From contig CAZMGG010000044.1 in NCBI GenBank assembly GCA_964565715.1, forward strand, positions 1 to 40,234: 40,234 nt of DNA, in the 5' to 3' direction. Positions 9,795-15,552 of the stretch are shown here, in pieces. The notes under the pieces were generated by a model. That model had not been told where the DNA came from. It made no database searches and saw only the letters and a list, made by a program, of their open reading frames with translations. Both the position numbers and the translations under genes were made by a program. This DNA is from CAZMGG01 sp964565715. Lineage in GTDB: Bacteria > Planctomycetota > UBA1135 > UBA2386. Position 1 is the stretch's first letter. Each line of letters opens with the position of its first letter.

Positions 9795-10181
9795 GTGCTG
9801 CTGCCGCCCGCCCGCAACCTGGAGATCCTGGCCCTGCTCGGGCACGACCGGCCGATGCGCAGCCTGCTGAGCCACCTGCGGCGCCTCGGTTGCACGGTGG
9901 ACCCGGTGCGGACCCTGGCGGCGGCCCGGGCGGCGTTCGCCAGCGCCGGCGGGCACCAGGTGCTGCTGCTGGGCCCGGACGTGTTGCCGGCGCTCGGCGA
10001 ACAGGTGCTGCGCTCGCTGCGGGCGCTGGACCCGGACCTGGCGGTGGCCTCGTTCGGGCCGCGTTGCCCGGGGCTGGAGCAGCCGCTGCGCTCGACGGTG
10101 CTGGGTCAGACGCACCCGTCCTCGCGGGCCGGGGTCGGCGCGCTGCTGCGCTGGTTGCGCGGGCTGCCTGAGCGGGCGTGA
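9795..10181 (+). CDS. Receiver-like (REC-like) protein lacking the phospho-acceptor Asp
   Basis: Starts at GTG 9795 with a purine-rich AGGGGGA directly upstream; ATG 9855 is an alternative that would remove the first beta strand. The 128-aa product alternates hydrophobic strands and helices in the way of a response-regulator receiver: LEILALLGHDRPMRSLLSHL, a second strand ending CTVDPVRTLAAARAAF, then HQVLLLGPDVLPAL where a receiver normally has its phosphorylated Asp, and LRALDPDLAVASFGP. A Gly stands where the Asp would be expected, so phosphorylation is unlikely. No output domain follows. It could be a degenerate receiver acting as a protein-interaction module; the family call is an inference from pattern only. 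Codons are strongly GC3, like the core genes of the window. It diverges from the secreted-protein gene at 9721 with 73 bases between. Confidence 0.55.
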   Translation: MLLPPARNLEILALLGHDRPMRSLLSHLRRLGCTVDPVRTLAAARAAFASAGGHQVLLLGPDVLPALGEQVLRSLRALDPDLAVASFGPRCPGLEQPLRSTVLGQTHPSSRAGVGALLRWLRGLPERA

Positions 10182-10518
10182 GAGGTGGCCGGGGTTCTCC
10201 GGGTGGCGACCTGGTGGGCGATATAGGCTCACCACGGGCCTCCCCAGTGCCTCCAGCACGGGTCAACGGTCAAAGCTCTGCGCTGTCGTAGCCCTACGGA
10301 ATCCGCAGGACCAAGTCTTCCCCATACCACCAGATCGAAGCCGTCGGCGTCAGCGCCTCGCTGCCCAGGCCCTCGCCGACTACAGGCACCGGGACCAGCA
10401 CTTCGGGCCCACTCACGCAGCACGCAGCCGCATCCGCCACCATTACAGTTTGGAAGATGGCCACTGGCCGTCGCCCGCGCCTGCTGCACAGTCCGGGAGC
10501 TCGATCAGAAGCGCTGCA
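10182..10518. other. Intergenic stretch with hairpin, weak short ORF and repeat copy 1
   Basis: No gene is well supported here. A stem of 8 pairs (10212-10219 with 10227-10234, one G-U, 7-base loop) lies 30 bases after the receiver-like gene and may end its transcript. On the minus strand 10443-10294 is a 49-codon ORF (begins MVADAAACCVSGPEVLVP) of coding-like composition but with no clear ribosome binding site. Repeat copy 1 (10390-10450) overlaps it. Confidence 0.4.
10390..10450. repeat. Imperfect direct repeat, copy 1
   Basis: Seventeen bases (10390-10406) are identical to 11277-11293, and the similarity continues for about 40 more bases with a 7-base insertion in this copy. It lies about 70 bases beyond the stop of the small membrane-protein gene 10519-10680, in the same relative place as copy 2 behind the other membrane-protein gene. 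Confidence 0.7.
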
Positions 10519-10680
10519 CTACTCATCCAGCTCCTTGGCCTGTTCAGTACGCCGCGACCCAATTATCAAGGCCATACCTACGATCACGAATACAATCCCC
10601 CACCCGACCACTGGAACGGCTGCGCGCCCGAACCATATCAAAGTAAGCCCGAGGAGACACCCACCAATTCCAGCCCCCAT
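10519..10680 (-). CDS. Small two-helix membrane protein (53 aa)
   Basis: Not a family I recognise. The ATG at 10680 has AGGCGA about nine bases upstream; a GTG at 10707 would add nine residues and would overlap the stop of the upstream ORF by one base. The sequence is two hydrophobic helices (roughly residues 4-17 and 21-40, GGCLLGLTLIWFG and VVGWGIVFVIVGMALIIG) joined by a short RAAVP turn, then a charged tail SRRTEQAKELDE. Both ends are therefore likely cytoplasmic. Size and topology resemble the product of 11368-11595, and both genes are followed by a copy of the same DNA repeat, so the two may be diverged copies of one module. Composition is less GC-rich than in the flanking core genes. 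Support is hydrophobicity, the start context and the parallel arrangement only. Confidence 0.45.
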   Translation of the reverse strand: MGAGIGGCLLGLTLIWFGRAAVPVVGWGIVFVIVGMALIIGSRRTEQAKELDE

Positions 10681-10706
10681 ACATGTGCTTCGCCTGATTG
10701 TTCGCA

Positions 10707-11162
10707 CTAGACACCTCGGTCATTGCATTTCCCACCGCACGGAGTGCCCGGGTCGGACTTCTCCTCGGTCACAAGGGAGTCCCGGACGATAGCGCAGATA
10801 TCGCGTTGGGTCACGATCACGCCCTCGGGGTCGGCTTCGCGTGCGATCAGGAAGAGAGAGATCCTACAGACGCATCTCCATCGCCCCTCGGGGTCATCGT
10901 AGGGTGGAAAGCCACCGTCGACGGTCCATTCGGTGGCCAAATACAGCAGGTCGAATACAGTTCCAGATCTGACCGAAGGTTCACTACTGTTTCTACCTGG
11001 TGGTCGGAGGCTGACGCCCGCCCGAAGGTCAGGATTCGATTCCGGCTCGAACAGGAGGTCCAGCAACGCATGCAGGATCCCAGGGATGCCATCGACCCTC
11101 TCAGGTAGCCATATCCGAGGGATGCCGCCGGAACCACGAGAAGCGCACGGCGTACCAGACAT
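10707..11162 (-). CDS. Uncertain ORF (151 aa), possibly degraded
   Basis: An open frame from ATG 11162 to a TAG at 10707. Parts read like a folded protein (GILHALLDLLFEPESNPDL, VFDLLYLATEWTVDGGFPPY, ISLFLIAREADPEGVIVTQ), others do not, and a second frame upstream (ending DMAT at 11101) also looks partly coding. No good ribosome binding site precedes ATG 11162. The tail has a CxxxC pair (TPCGGKC), echoing the CxxC pair at the end of the Cys-rich protein at 11608. This could be a genuine gene, or a pseudogene broken by a frameshift near 11100-11160. It is 26 bases upstream of the membrane-protein start at 10680 on the same strand. No function can be assigned. Confidence 0.3.
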   Translation of the reverse strand: MSGTPCASRGSGGIPRIWLPERVDGIPGILHALLDLLFEPESNPDLRAGVSLRPPGRNSSEPSVRSGTVFDLLYLATEWTVDGGFPPYDDPEGRWRCVCRISLFLIAREADPEGVIVTQRDICAIVRDSLVTEEKSDPGTPCGGKCNDRGV

Positions 11163-11276
11163 GGCCGTCGGTTCGCTGCTCGTGGTGGCTCAGATCGCTG
11201 CATGTGACCGCTACTCTCGTGGACAAGACCGCCAATACACTAAGCACACGGCCGTGCCTGTCAAGGGCCGGGCAAG

Positions 11277-11332
11277 CGGGACCAGCACTTCGGACCAAAC
11301 TCACCCAGCCGCTTCCGCCACCTGCACAGGTT
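11277..11332. repeat. Imperfect direct repeat, copy 2
   Basis: Partner of 10390-10450: the same 17-base core at 11277-11293, then ACTCAC.CAG and CCGC.TCCGCCACC in the same order. It lies about 36 bases after the stop of the small membrane-protein gene 11368-11595. The gap between that gene and ATG 11162 (205 bases) holds nothing else that I can support. Confidence 0.7.
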
Positions 11333-11367
11333 GGTCGACGGCCCCCCTCTTTCAGAGCCCGTTCACA

Positions 11368-11595
11368 TCAAGACCGACTCCTCATGCGCCGCCTGCGCAT
11401 CCAATTTGTTAATATCATTAAGCCAAACCCTGTCGCAATTACAGCATACTGCCGCCACGAGGGCGGCATCATCTCACCCACCAACAAACTGACCGCCACA
11501 ATGCTAGAGAGTCTGACGATATTCTGACTGATCGTCCAGCTCTCGCCGTCCCTCGTGGCCTCGGGCGACTTCCGATTCTTGGAACTTCTGTGCAT
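11368..11595 (-). CDS. Small two-helix membrane protein (75 aa)
   Basis: The start is the ATG at 11595: AGGAG sits six bases upstream (11602-11606), and the stop of the upstream Cys-rich ORF (11608-11610) lies just beyond that site, a typical operon junction. The frame also allows TTG 11601, without support. The product has a charged N-terminus (HRSSKNRKSPEATRDGES), a hydrophobic helix around residues 27-45 (IVRLSSIVAVSLLVGEMM), a PPSWRQ turn, a second helix around 51-67 (YAVIATGFGLMILTNWM) and an Arg-rich tail (RRRRMRSRS). Two helices with both ends cytoplasmic fit the charges. Codon use (ATT, TTG, AAT, AGG) is unlike the GC3-rich core genes, which suggests foreign origin. Function is unknown. 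Coupling to the Cys-rich ORF suggests a shared role, possibly a membrane anchor or a protective partner (speculative). Confidence 0.55.
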   Translation of the reverse strand: MHRSSKNRKSPEATRDGESWTISQNIVRLSSIVAVSLLVGEMMPPSWRQYAVIATGFGLMILTNWMRRRRMRSRS

Positions 11596-11601
11596 TTCCA
11601 A

Positions 11602-11606
11602 CTCCT
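11602..11606 (-). promoter_or_regulatory. Ribosome binding site fixing the start of the 75-aa membrane protein
   Basis: AGGAG on the minus strand, six bases from ATG 11595 and immediately after the TAG of the upstream ORF. It makes translation of the small membrane protein very likely and decides for ATG over TTG 11601. Confidence 0.6.
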
Positions 11607-11607
11607 A

Positions 11608-12678
11608 CTATAGGCATGGCCCGCATGCTGGCGCAGGTGGCTCGGGTGACTCGGAACAAGTGCAGCTATCGCCCGGTAGCACACGCAGTCGACATGGCCT
11701 GCTTGGATCCGTGCAGAAGTATGGATCTCGATTTTTCGAAAGATACAGCGGCGCGCGACAATGCTCGCCGCGACGACATCCCCCCAATCCAGGACAGGTG
11801 CCAAACGCGGTCACTCTGTGTCGCTCGCATTCATCTCTACCAGGGTATGGGGCCAACGTCCGCCGAAGCTCACACCTCGCGAGACAGGCCGTCATTACTA
11901 GAGCGCAGAACACAAAGCATGCCTGCGGCGAAAGGCCTTGCACCAGCTTCCTCATATCTGGATGATATAATGGAATGCATGCGAGCAAACAAGTTAGGTG
12001 TTCATCATAGCATTCTCTTACGCACTCGCGGTAGCTGTTACCAGTCACACCTAACCGCCGCGACGCACCACCGCCCCCGGCAACCCGATCTTCAGTGACA
12101 CCATCGGGGCTTGCAAGATGTCCAGGTTTCTGGCTCACAAGCCGACCAGACCTACTAAGGACGGACTTGAAGCACTGCCTGCTCGTTGACATACGCAATC
12201 GTCCAGACACCTCGTGAGGATCGCCGGCGATCGAGCCAACGGCTTGGCCCGAGAATCGCTGCGTCGTATGATTGCGCGCTCGGGCAAGCGCAGCGCAACC
12301 GATGCCGCTGATGGGAGTCTGCGCCAAGCCATCAGCACCCCAGTGCACCAAGTCTTCAAGAGCCCTTGTCTTGTGGTGCAACCCAGCCCTCGTCTTCGCT
12401 GCTACCAATCCGGCCCCAGGTGATACCGATCCGGACAGGATGACCGGCGCCAGCCATCTTTTCCCAGCTCCCTGACTCAGCGCAGTGCGCCCTTCAATTC
12501 GGTCGCGGCCTCCAACATTCAAGACCGGACGCCCGACCTGTAGTCGCGATGTTCGGGAGGATCCGCCGCCACGCTCGGATTCCAGCCAACCCATGCAACT
12601 GTCGCAACCACAACCACCCTCTTTGCCCCCGCAAGACCTCTTGCAGTTGCAGCTGCCGCGTTTGGTGCCGCATGCCAT
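11608..12678 (-). CDS. Cys-rich protein with CxC and twin CX3C motifs (356 aa)
   Basis: Starts at ATG 12678 with GAGG six bases upstream. A frame open for 356 codons in a segment of mixed base composition is unlikely by chance. The first 28 residues hold seven Cys (C3, C10, C12, C16, C23, C25, C28) in CxC/CxxC spacing among Gly and Lys, metallothionein-like in look. The middle (about 35-210) is Arg/Gly/Ser-rich and unremarkable. From about residue 219 there are 18 Cys: the pattern CX3C-X6-CX3C occurs twice (ECVRECYDEHLTCLLAC and ACFVFCALVMTACLARC), followed by a more scattered set ending ACGPCL. No signal peptide is seen. The paired CX3C pattern suggests disulfide- or metal-stabilised helical hairpins (inference). 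The stop is 12 bases from the next gene. It could also be two genes fused by decay, so the middle part is the least certain. Confidence 0.45.
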   Translation of the reverse strand: MACGTKRGSCNCKRSCGGKEGGCGCDSCMGWLESERGGGSSRTSRLQVGRPVLNVGGRDRIEGRTALSQGAGKRWLAPVILSGSVSPGAGLVAAKTRAGLHHKTRALEDLVHWGADGLAQTPISGIGCAALARARNHTTQRFSGQAVGSIAGDPHEVSGRLRMSTSRQCFKSVLSRSGRLVSQKPGHLASPDGVTEDRVAGGGGASRRLGVTGNSYRECVRECYDEHLTCLLACIPLYHPDMRKLVQGLSPQACFVFCALVMTACLARCELRRTLAPYPGRDECERHRVTAFGTCPGLGGCRRGEHCRAPLYLSKNRDPYFCTDPSRPCRLRVLPGDSCTCSESPEPPAPACGPCL

Positions 12679-12814
12679 GGTAGTCCTCGGAGATTCCGGG
12701 TTCGTCAGGCTGCTCTGTCAAGCCAGTGCTGGGCTACCTGCGTGAACATCCATGTGCCAGCGTACGCGGCCAAGCCGAGATCTTCATCGCTGCACGCCAA
12801 GGCTGCCGATCCGA
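12679..12814. other. Gap between the third paralogue and the Cys-rich gene
   Basis: A TTGACA hexamer (minus-strand sense, roughly 12713-12718) could be a -35 element for the Cys-rich gene, but no good -10 follows at 16-18 bases. Otherwise nothing recognisable. Confidence 0.2.
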
Positions 12815-13204
12815 TCAGTTGGTCAGCCAGGCGGGGTTCATCATCCGGAAGTGGACGAATCCGTTGGCACCGGTGCCGGCAGCGGCCGTAACCTTGAACT
12901 TGTACCTCATCAGCTCCTTGAAGCCAAGGTCTGTCGTGGAGGACAGCTTCGCACCGACGTTGAACTTGGTGACGGTCTCGGTTGCCAGCGTGATCGCGTT
13001 GTCGGCACCTCCTTGCGGCGCGACCGCATCCTTGTCCGACTCCTCCGAGTTCTTGGTCTGCACCGTGACACTGAAGGATTCGACGTTCTCCGTGTTGATG
13101 ACCTCGCACGCCACCACTGCCAGGTTGCCTTCAGCTGTGACCCACGGGCTGTAGTACGTCGTGAGAGTCTCTTCGGGGGACATGAGAACCTGTCCGATGA
13201 TCAT
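12815..13204 (-). CDS. Tandem paralogue 3: leaderless ~130-aa beta-rich protein
   Basis: 129 aa from ATG 13204, chosen because AGGAG (13212-13216) is seven bases upstream and because it aligns the N-terminus MIIGQVL with MILGQLL and MLLGQTL of the two upstream paralogues; ATG 13210 is too close to that site. Shared with them are the N-terminal M..GQ.L, a Y-S-P-W motif (TTYYSPW), a GNLA..AC strand, an ETK/QTKNSEESDKDAV block, an ITL..E.VT strand, GFKELMRYKFKV, and the C-terminal VHFRMMNPAWLTN. Alternating strands and turns suggest a beta sandwich. There is no signal peptide or membrane segment. I do not recognise the family. Its place as third of three in the sigma/Tat-protein operon suggests a multi-subunit or multi-variant structure (inference). 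Confidence 0.85.
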   Translation of the reverse strand: MIIGQVLMSPEETLTTYYSPWVTAEGNLAVVACEVINTENVESFSVTVQTKNSEESDKDAVAPQGGADNAITLATETVTKFNVGAKLSSTTDLGFKELMRYKFKVTAAAGTGANGFVHFRMMNPAWLTN

Positions 13205-13211
13205 GGGCATT

Positions 13212-13216
13212 CTCCT
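13212..13216 (-). promoter_or_regulatory. Ribosome binding site deciding the start of paralogue 3
   Basis: AGGAG on the minus strand; seven bases to ATG 13204 but only one to ATG 13210. The spacing, with the paralogue alignment, selects 13204. Confidence 0.6.
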
Positions 13217-13238
13217 GGTTACGGGTTCTGCGGCTCGC

Positions 13239-13643
13239 TCAGTCGGTCTCCCAGCTGGGGTCCAGCATGCGGAAATGGACCCAGCCGCGTACGTCGACGC
13301 TGGACTTGACGATGTACTTGAATCGAATCAGGTCGCGGAAGCCATAGTCCGTGGACCCGTCCGACCCATCAAGCTTGTTGCCGCGTTCGAAGGTGGTCAC
13401 GCTGTCGGCGGTGAGCGTGATCGTGGCAGCCGAAGCGCCCACCTCCTCGATGGAGTCGGCCCGGTTGTCGTCCTCGGACCGCTTGGTCTCAACGACGATC
13501 TTGAACGAGTCGAGGCCGGCAGACGCGATGTGGTTGCACCCGAACACCGCCTTCGTCCCCAGCCTGGGCATCCACGGACTCCAGTAGACCGATGTCAGGG
13601 TTCCGTTGCCGGTAACCGCGCGAAGTGTTTGTCCAAGCAGCAT
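13239..13643 (-). CDS. Tandem paralogue 2: leaderless ~134-aa beta-rich protein
   Basis: 134 aa from ATG 13643, preceded by AAAGGT. It is the most diverged of the three: it keeps MLLGQTL, VYWSPWMP, a VFGCNHI strand, GLDSFKIVVETKRSEDD, ATITLTADSVTTFE, GFRDLIRFKYIV and the C-terminal WVHFRMLDPSW, but it lacks the SEESDKDAV block, which is replaced by a more acidic SEDDNRADSIEEVG. The core Cys in the VFGCNH strand matches the Cys in FTCQVF and VACEVI of the other two. No signal peptide or membrane segment is seen. It lies 15 bases after paralogue 1 and 34 before paralogue 3, so the three are probably one transcript. Function unknown. Confidence 0.85.
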   Translation of the reverse strand: MLLGQTLRAVTGNGTLTSVYWSPWMPRLGTKAVFGCNHIASAGLDSFKIVVETKRSEDDNRADSIEEVGASAATITLTADSVTTFERGNKLDGSDGSTDYGFRDLIRFKYIVKSSVDVRGWVHFRMLDPSWETD

Positions 13644-13658
13644 GATCGACCTTTCGCT

Positions 13659-14051
13659 CTAGTTGCTGAGCCACACGGGATTGAGAACTCGGATGTGCAC
13701 CCAGGGCTCCGCACCCTCAGAGGTGCTGACGATCTGGTACTTGAAGCGCACGAGCTCCTTGAATCCGGGGTTGGCGGATGACAGGTTGGCCCCGGCCTCC
13801 CAAGTAGTTGACGCGAGGATCGTCAACGTGATGGTTGCTAGAGTTCCCGACATGAGCACAGCATCCTTGTCAGACTCCTCCGAGTTCTTGGTCTCCACGC
13901 CGATCTGCAGCTTCTCGCCGCCACCAGACAGGCCGTCGAAGGCGAACACCTGGCAGGTGAACTTGGCCAGGTTGCCCCCTCTGGGGAACCAAGGCGAGTA
14001 GTAGGTCGTGGTCGTGGCACTTACCCCGTCGAGCAGTTGTCCGAGTATCAT
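13659..14051 (-). CDS. Tandem paralogue 1: leaderless ~130-aa beta-rich protein
   Basis: 130 aa from ATG 14051 (AAGGA about ten bases upstream). Sequence hallmarks are MILGQLL, TTTTYYSPWFPRGGNLAKF, a FTCQVF strand, IGVETKNSEESDKDAV, ATITLTILASTTWEAGANL, GFKELVRFKYQIV and WVHIRVLNPVWLSN. It is closer to paralogue 3 than to paralogue 2, and the block for TKNSEESDKDA is almost identical to paralogue 3 at the DNA level (13861-13894 against 13026-13059, one mismatch in 34). It has no leader and no hydrophobic helix, which argues against a pilin. It follows the Tat-signal gene by 75 bases. The family is not recognised; a structural or binding role is only a guess. Confidence 0.85.
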   Translation of the reverse strand: MILGQLLDGVSATTTTYYSPWFPRGGNLAKFTCQVFAFDGLSGGGEKLQIGVETKNSEESDKDAVLMSGTLATITLTILASTTWEAGANLSSANPGFKELVRFKYQIVSTSEGAEPWVHIRVLNPVWLSN

Positions 14052-14126
14052 GGAGATGTGATCCTTGTAGCTTGCGAGTGTTCCGGGCGTTCCACCGGTT
14101 GGTCTGACTGTTGATCGGGCGCGCTG

Positions 14127-14615
14127 TCAATAGCCACGGGGCTGTTGCCGAGTCCTCGCGATGAAGCGCACGTAGTAGCGCAGGGGCTGGGAGCAGATGG
14201 GCCACGCCGATCTCCTCTCGATCGCCTGCCTTACGAGCATCGGCACGTCGCCGATGGCTATGGGTAGGAAGCCGTGCTTGGCGGAGAACCAGTCAGTGCA
14301 TATCTCTCCGGTCTTGGTGTTCTCCCAGAAAACCGTTCCGCCGCCCTCCGTGGGGCGAGAGTCCGAGCCTGAGCCGGAGGCCAGGGAATCTCCTGCGACC
14401 GCAAGCGGTGTCGCCGTCCTGCTCGACGGATCCATCCAGGTGGGTGGGAGGATGCGCCAGCGGCGCCAGACCTCCTGCGTTACGGACGACGCAGGCTCCG
14501 GTCGCAGCCCGCCACCGGCAAGGGCGGCTCCCGCGGCTGCGCAGCACAACCCGAAGAAGGATCGTCGGTCGGTGGCCTTGGCCGAGCACTCGGATTGCTG
14601 GGGTTCGCCAGGCAT
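14127..14615 (-). CDS. Tat-signal protein of unknown function (162 aa)
   Basis: The N-terminus carries a likely twin-arginine signal: ATDRRSFFGLCCAAAGAALAGG, with the RR pair about 18 residues after ATG 14615, then a hydrophobic stretch and a Gly-rich end. ATG 14615 is preferred because it places the signal at the usual depth; the frame continues to GTG 14639 and TTG 14687, which would add a Cys-containing extension, and no start has a convincing ribosome binding site. The mature part has SVTQEVWRRWRILPPTW, a Ser/Gly-rich linker, then GTVFWENTKTGEICTDWF and RYYVRFIARTRQQ near the end. I do not recognise a domain. It sits between the sigma-factor gene and the three paralogues on the same strand. 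Tat export would imply folding or cofactor loading before export; both are inference. Confidence 0.65.
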   Translation of the reverse strand: MPGEPQQSECSAKATDRRSFFGLCCAAAGAALAGGGLRPEPASSVTQEVWRRWRILPPTWMDPSSRTATPLAVAGDSLASGSGSDSRPTEGGGTVFWENTKTGEICTDWFSAKHGFLPIAIGDVPMLVRQAIERRSAWPICSQPLRYYVRFIARTRQQPRGY

Positions 14616-14705
14616 GCAGGGCTCGTTGGGATCAGGCACGGTAGAGAAGACGCACGAGCACGCAAAACCGGTCGCCGTGTACGACAATTCTCTGGCCCGA
14701 GTCGA

Positions 14706-15386
14706 CTATTGCGACGCCTCGCCGGGTGAGAGTTCGATCCTTAGTTTGTGCAAGGCCCTGTCGAGCAGGCACTTGGCGGCGTTGGCGCCCTTCAGCCCCA
14801 TCCTGCCTGCGATTTTGCCAAACGGTAGGCCCTGGTAGAAGCGAAGCTCGGTGACTTCACGCCAGTGACCGGGCAGTCGGAGCATGGCCTCCCGGAGGTT
14901 CGTCGCCCGCTCCCTGAGAGACGCGGCTTCCAGTGGCGTCAACTCGGCACTCGGGATCGAGATGGCCTGCGGATTGGTATCGAGGGAACCCCAGGGGCCG
15001 GTCCTGTCTTCGATCTTGAGTCGCCGAGCCACGTCCAGCATGACGCGATCGACCATGGTCCCGATCCAGACCACGAAGGCAGCCTCCTGCTGCCCCCGAA
15101 AGGATCGCAATCCTCTGATGGCCTTGAACCTGACGTCTTGGCCCAGGGCCTCCCAGTCGATCCGTGCTCCCCCATGCATCGACCTGCGCCATGTGTCCAA
15201 GAATCGTGAGATGAACGGACGGGCTTGCGTGATCAACGCCGCCATTGCCTCCGGTCCACCGGCTCTGGCCGCTGCGAGCAGTTCGCCCGTGATGCCGTGG
15301 ATCGGCGATCTCTGACTCATGCTCGGAGGCTGCGCGTGACCAACTGGTGCCCAAGCCCCATCGGGCTGGGGCAGACTCCCTTCCAC
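14706..15386 (-). CDS. ECF-like RNA polymerase sigma factor (226 aa)
   Basis: Region 2 lies around residues 34-120 (ELLAAARAGGPEAMAALI, GQDVRFKAIRGLRSFRGQ, WIGTMVDRVMLDVARRLK), corresponding to the family's DLVQETFLRAWRALPRF and W...IA.N...D..RR blocks. Region 4 is around 150-215 (LREAMLRLPGHWREVTELRF, GLPFGKIAGRMGLKGANAAK, ALHKLRIEL), including a helix-turn-helix. The linker of ~45 residues is longer than usual. GTG 15386 is chosen because AAGGGAG lies six bases upstream; ATG 15320, which gives 204 aa with both domains intact, has no such site. No anti-sigma gene is visible. The next genes on the strand are the Tat-signal protein and the three paralogues, so these may be its targets. The upstream region is broken by the N gap, so an autoregulatory promoter cannot be assessed. 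Confidence 0.85.
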   Translation of the reverse strand: MEGSLPQPDGAWAPVGHAQPPSMSQRSPIHGITGELLAAARAGGPEAMAALITQARPFISRFLDTWRRSMHGGARIDWEALGQDVRFKAIRGLRSFRGQQEAAFVVWIGTMVDRVMLDVARRLKIEDRTGPWGSLDTNPQAISIPSAELTPLEAASLRERATNLREAMLRLPGHWREVTELRFYQGLPFGKIAGRMGLKGANAAKCLLDRALHKLRIELSPGEASQ

Positions 15387-15392
15387 GCCATG

Positions 15393-15399
15393 CTCCCTT
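15393..15399 (-). promoter_or_regulatory. Ribosome binding site deciding the sigma-factor start
   Basis: AAGGGAG on the minus strand, six bases from GTG 15386. It favours the 226-aa form over the ATG 15320 form. Confidence 0.5.
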
Positions 15400-15452
15400 G
15401 GCGATTCCGATGACCGCCGATCAGTGACCCCAGGAGCCCCAGAAGCCTGGGG

Positions 15453-15552
15453 NNNNNNNNNNNNNNNNNNNNNNNNNNNNNNNNNNNNNNNNNNNNNNNN
15501 NNNNNNNNNNNNNNNNNNNNNNNNNNNNNNNNNNNNNNNNNNNNNNNNNNNN
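15453..15552. other. Assembly gap (100 N)
   Basis: Exactly 100 N, the usual placeholder for a scaffold join of unknown length. The right edge is an 8-bp tandem repeat, which likely caused the break; the left edge carries a CCCCAG...CTGGGG inverted repeat (15429-15453 region). Confidence 0.97.

Noticed and set aside
10229..10489. 86-codon minus-strand ORF in the intergenic stretch
   Set aside because: No ribosome site, Arg/Gly-rich composition, and it overlaps another weak frame; neither is supported well enough for a gene call.
10847..11203. 118-codon minus-strand ORF overlapping the uncertain 151-aa ORF
   Set aside because: Out-of-frame overlap with no domain or compositional support; at most part of a pseudogene.
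11469..11804. 111-codon minus-strand ORF across the Cys-rich and membrane-protein genes
   Set aside because: Overlaps two frames with good ribosome sites and has none itself.
10182..12700. Polymorphic toxin-immunity array
   Set aside because: The duplicated membrane-gene-plus-repeat layout is reminiscent, but no toxin domain, RHS core or known immunity family is visible.
12815..14051. Triplet as pilins, Hcp-type tube proteins or phage tail proteins
   Set aside because: No N-terminal hydrophobic helix for pilins, and no recognisable Hcp or tail motif; similarity to a tube protein is only a guess about function.
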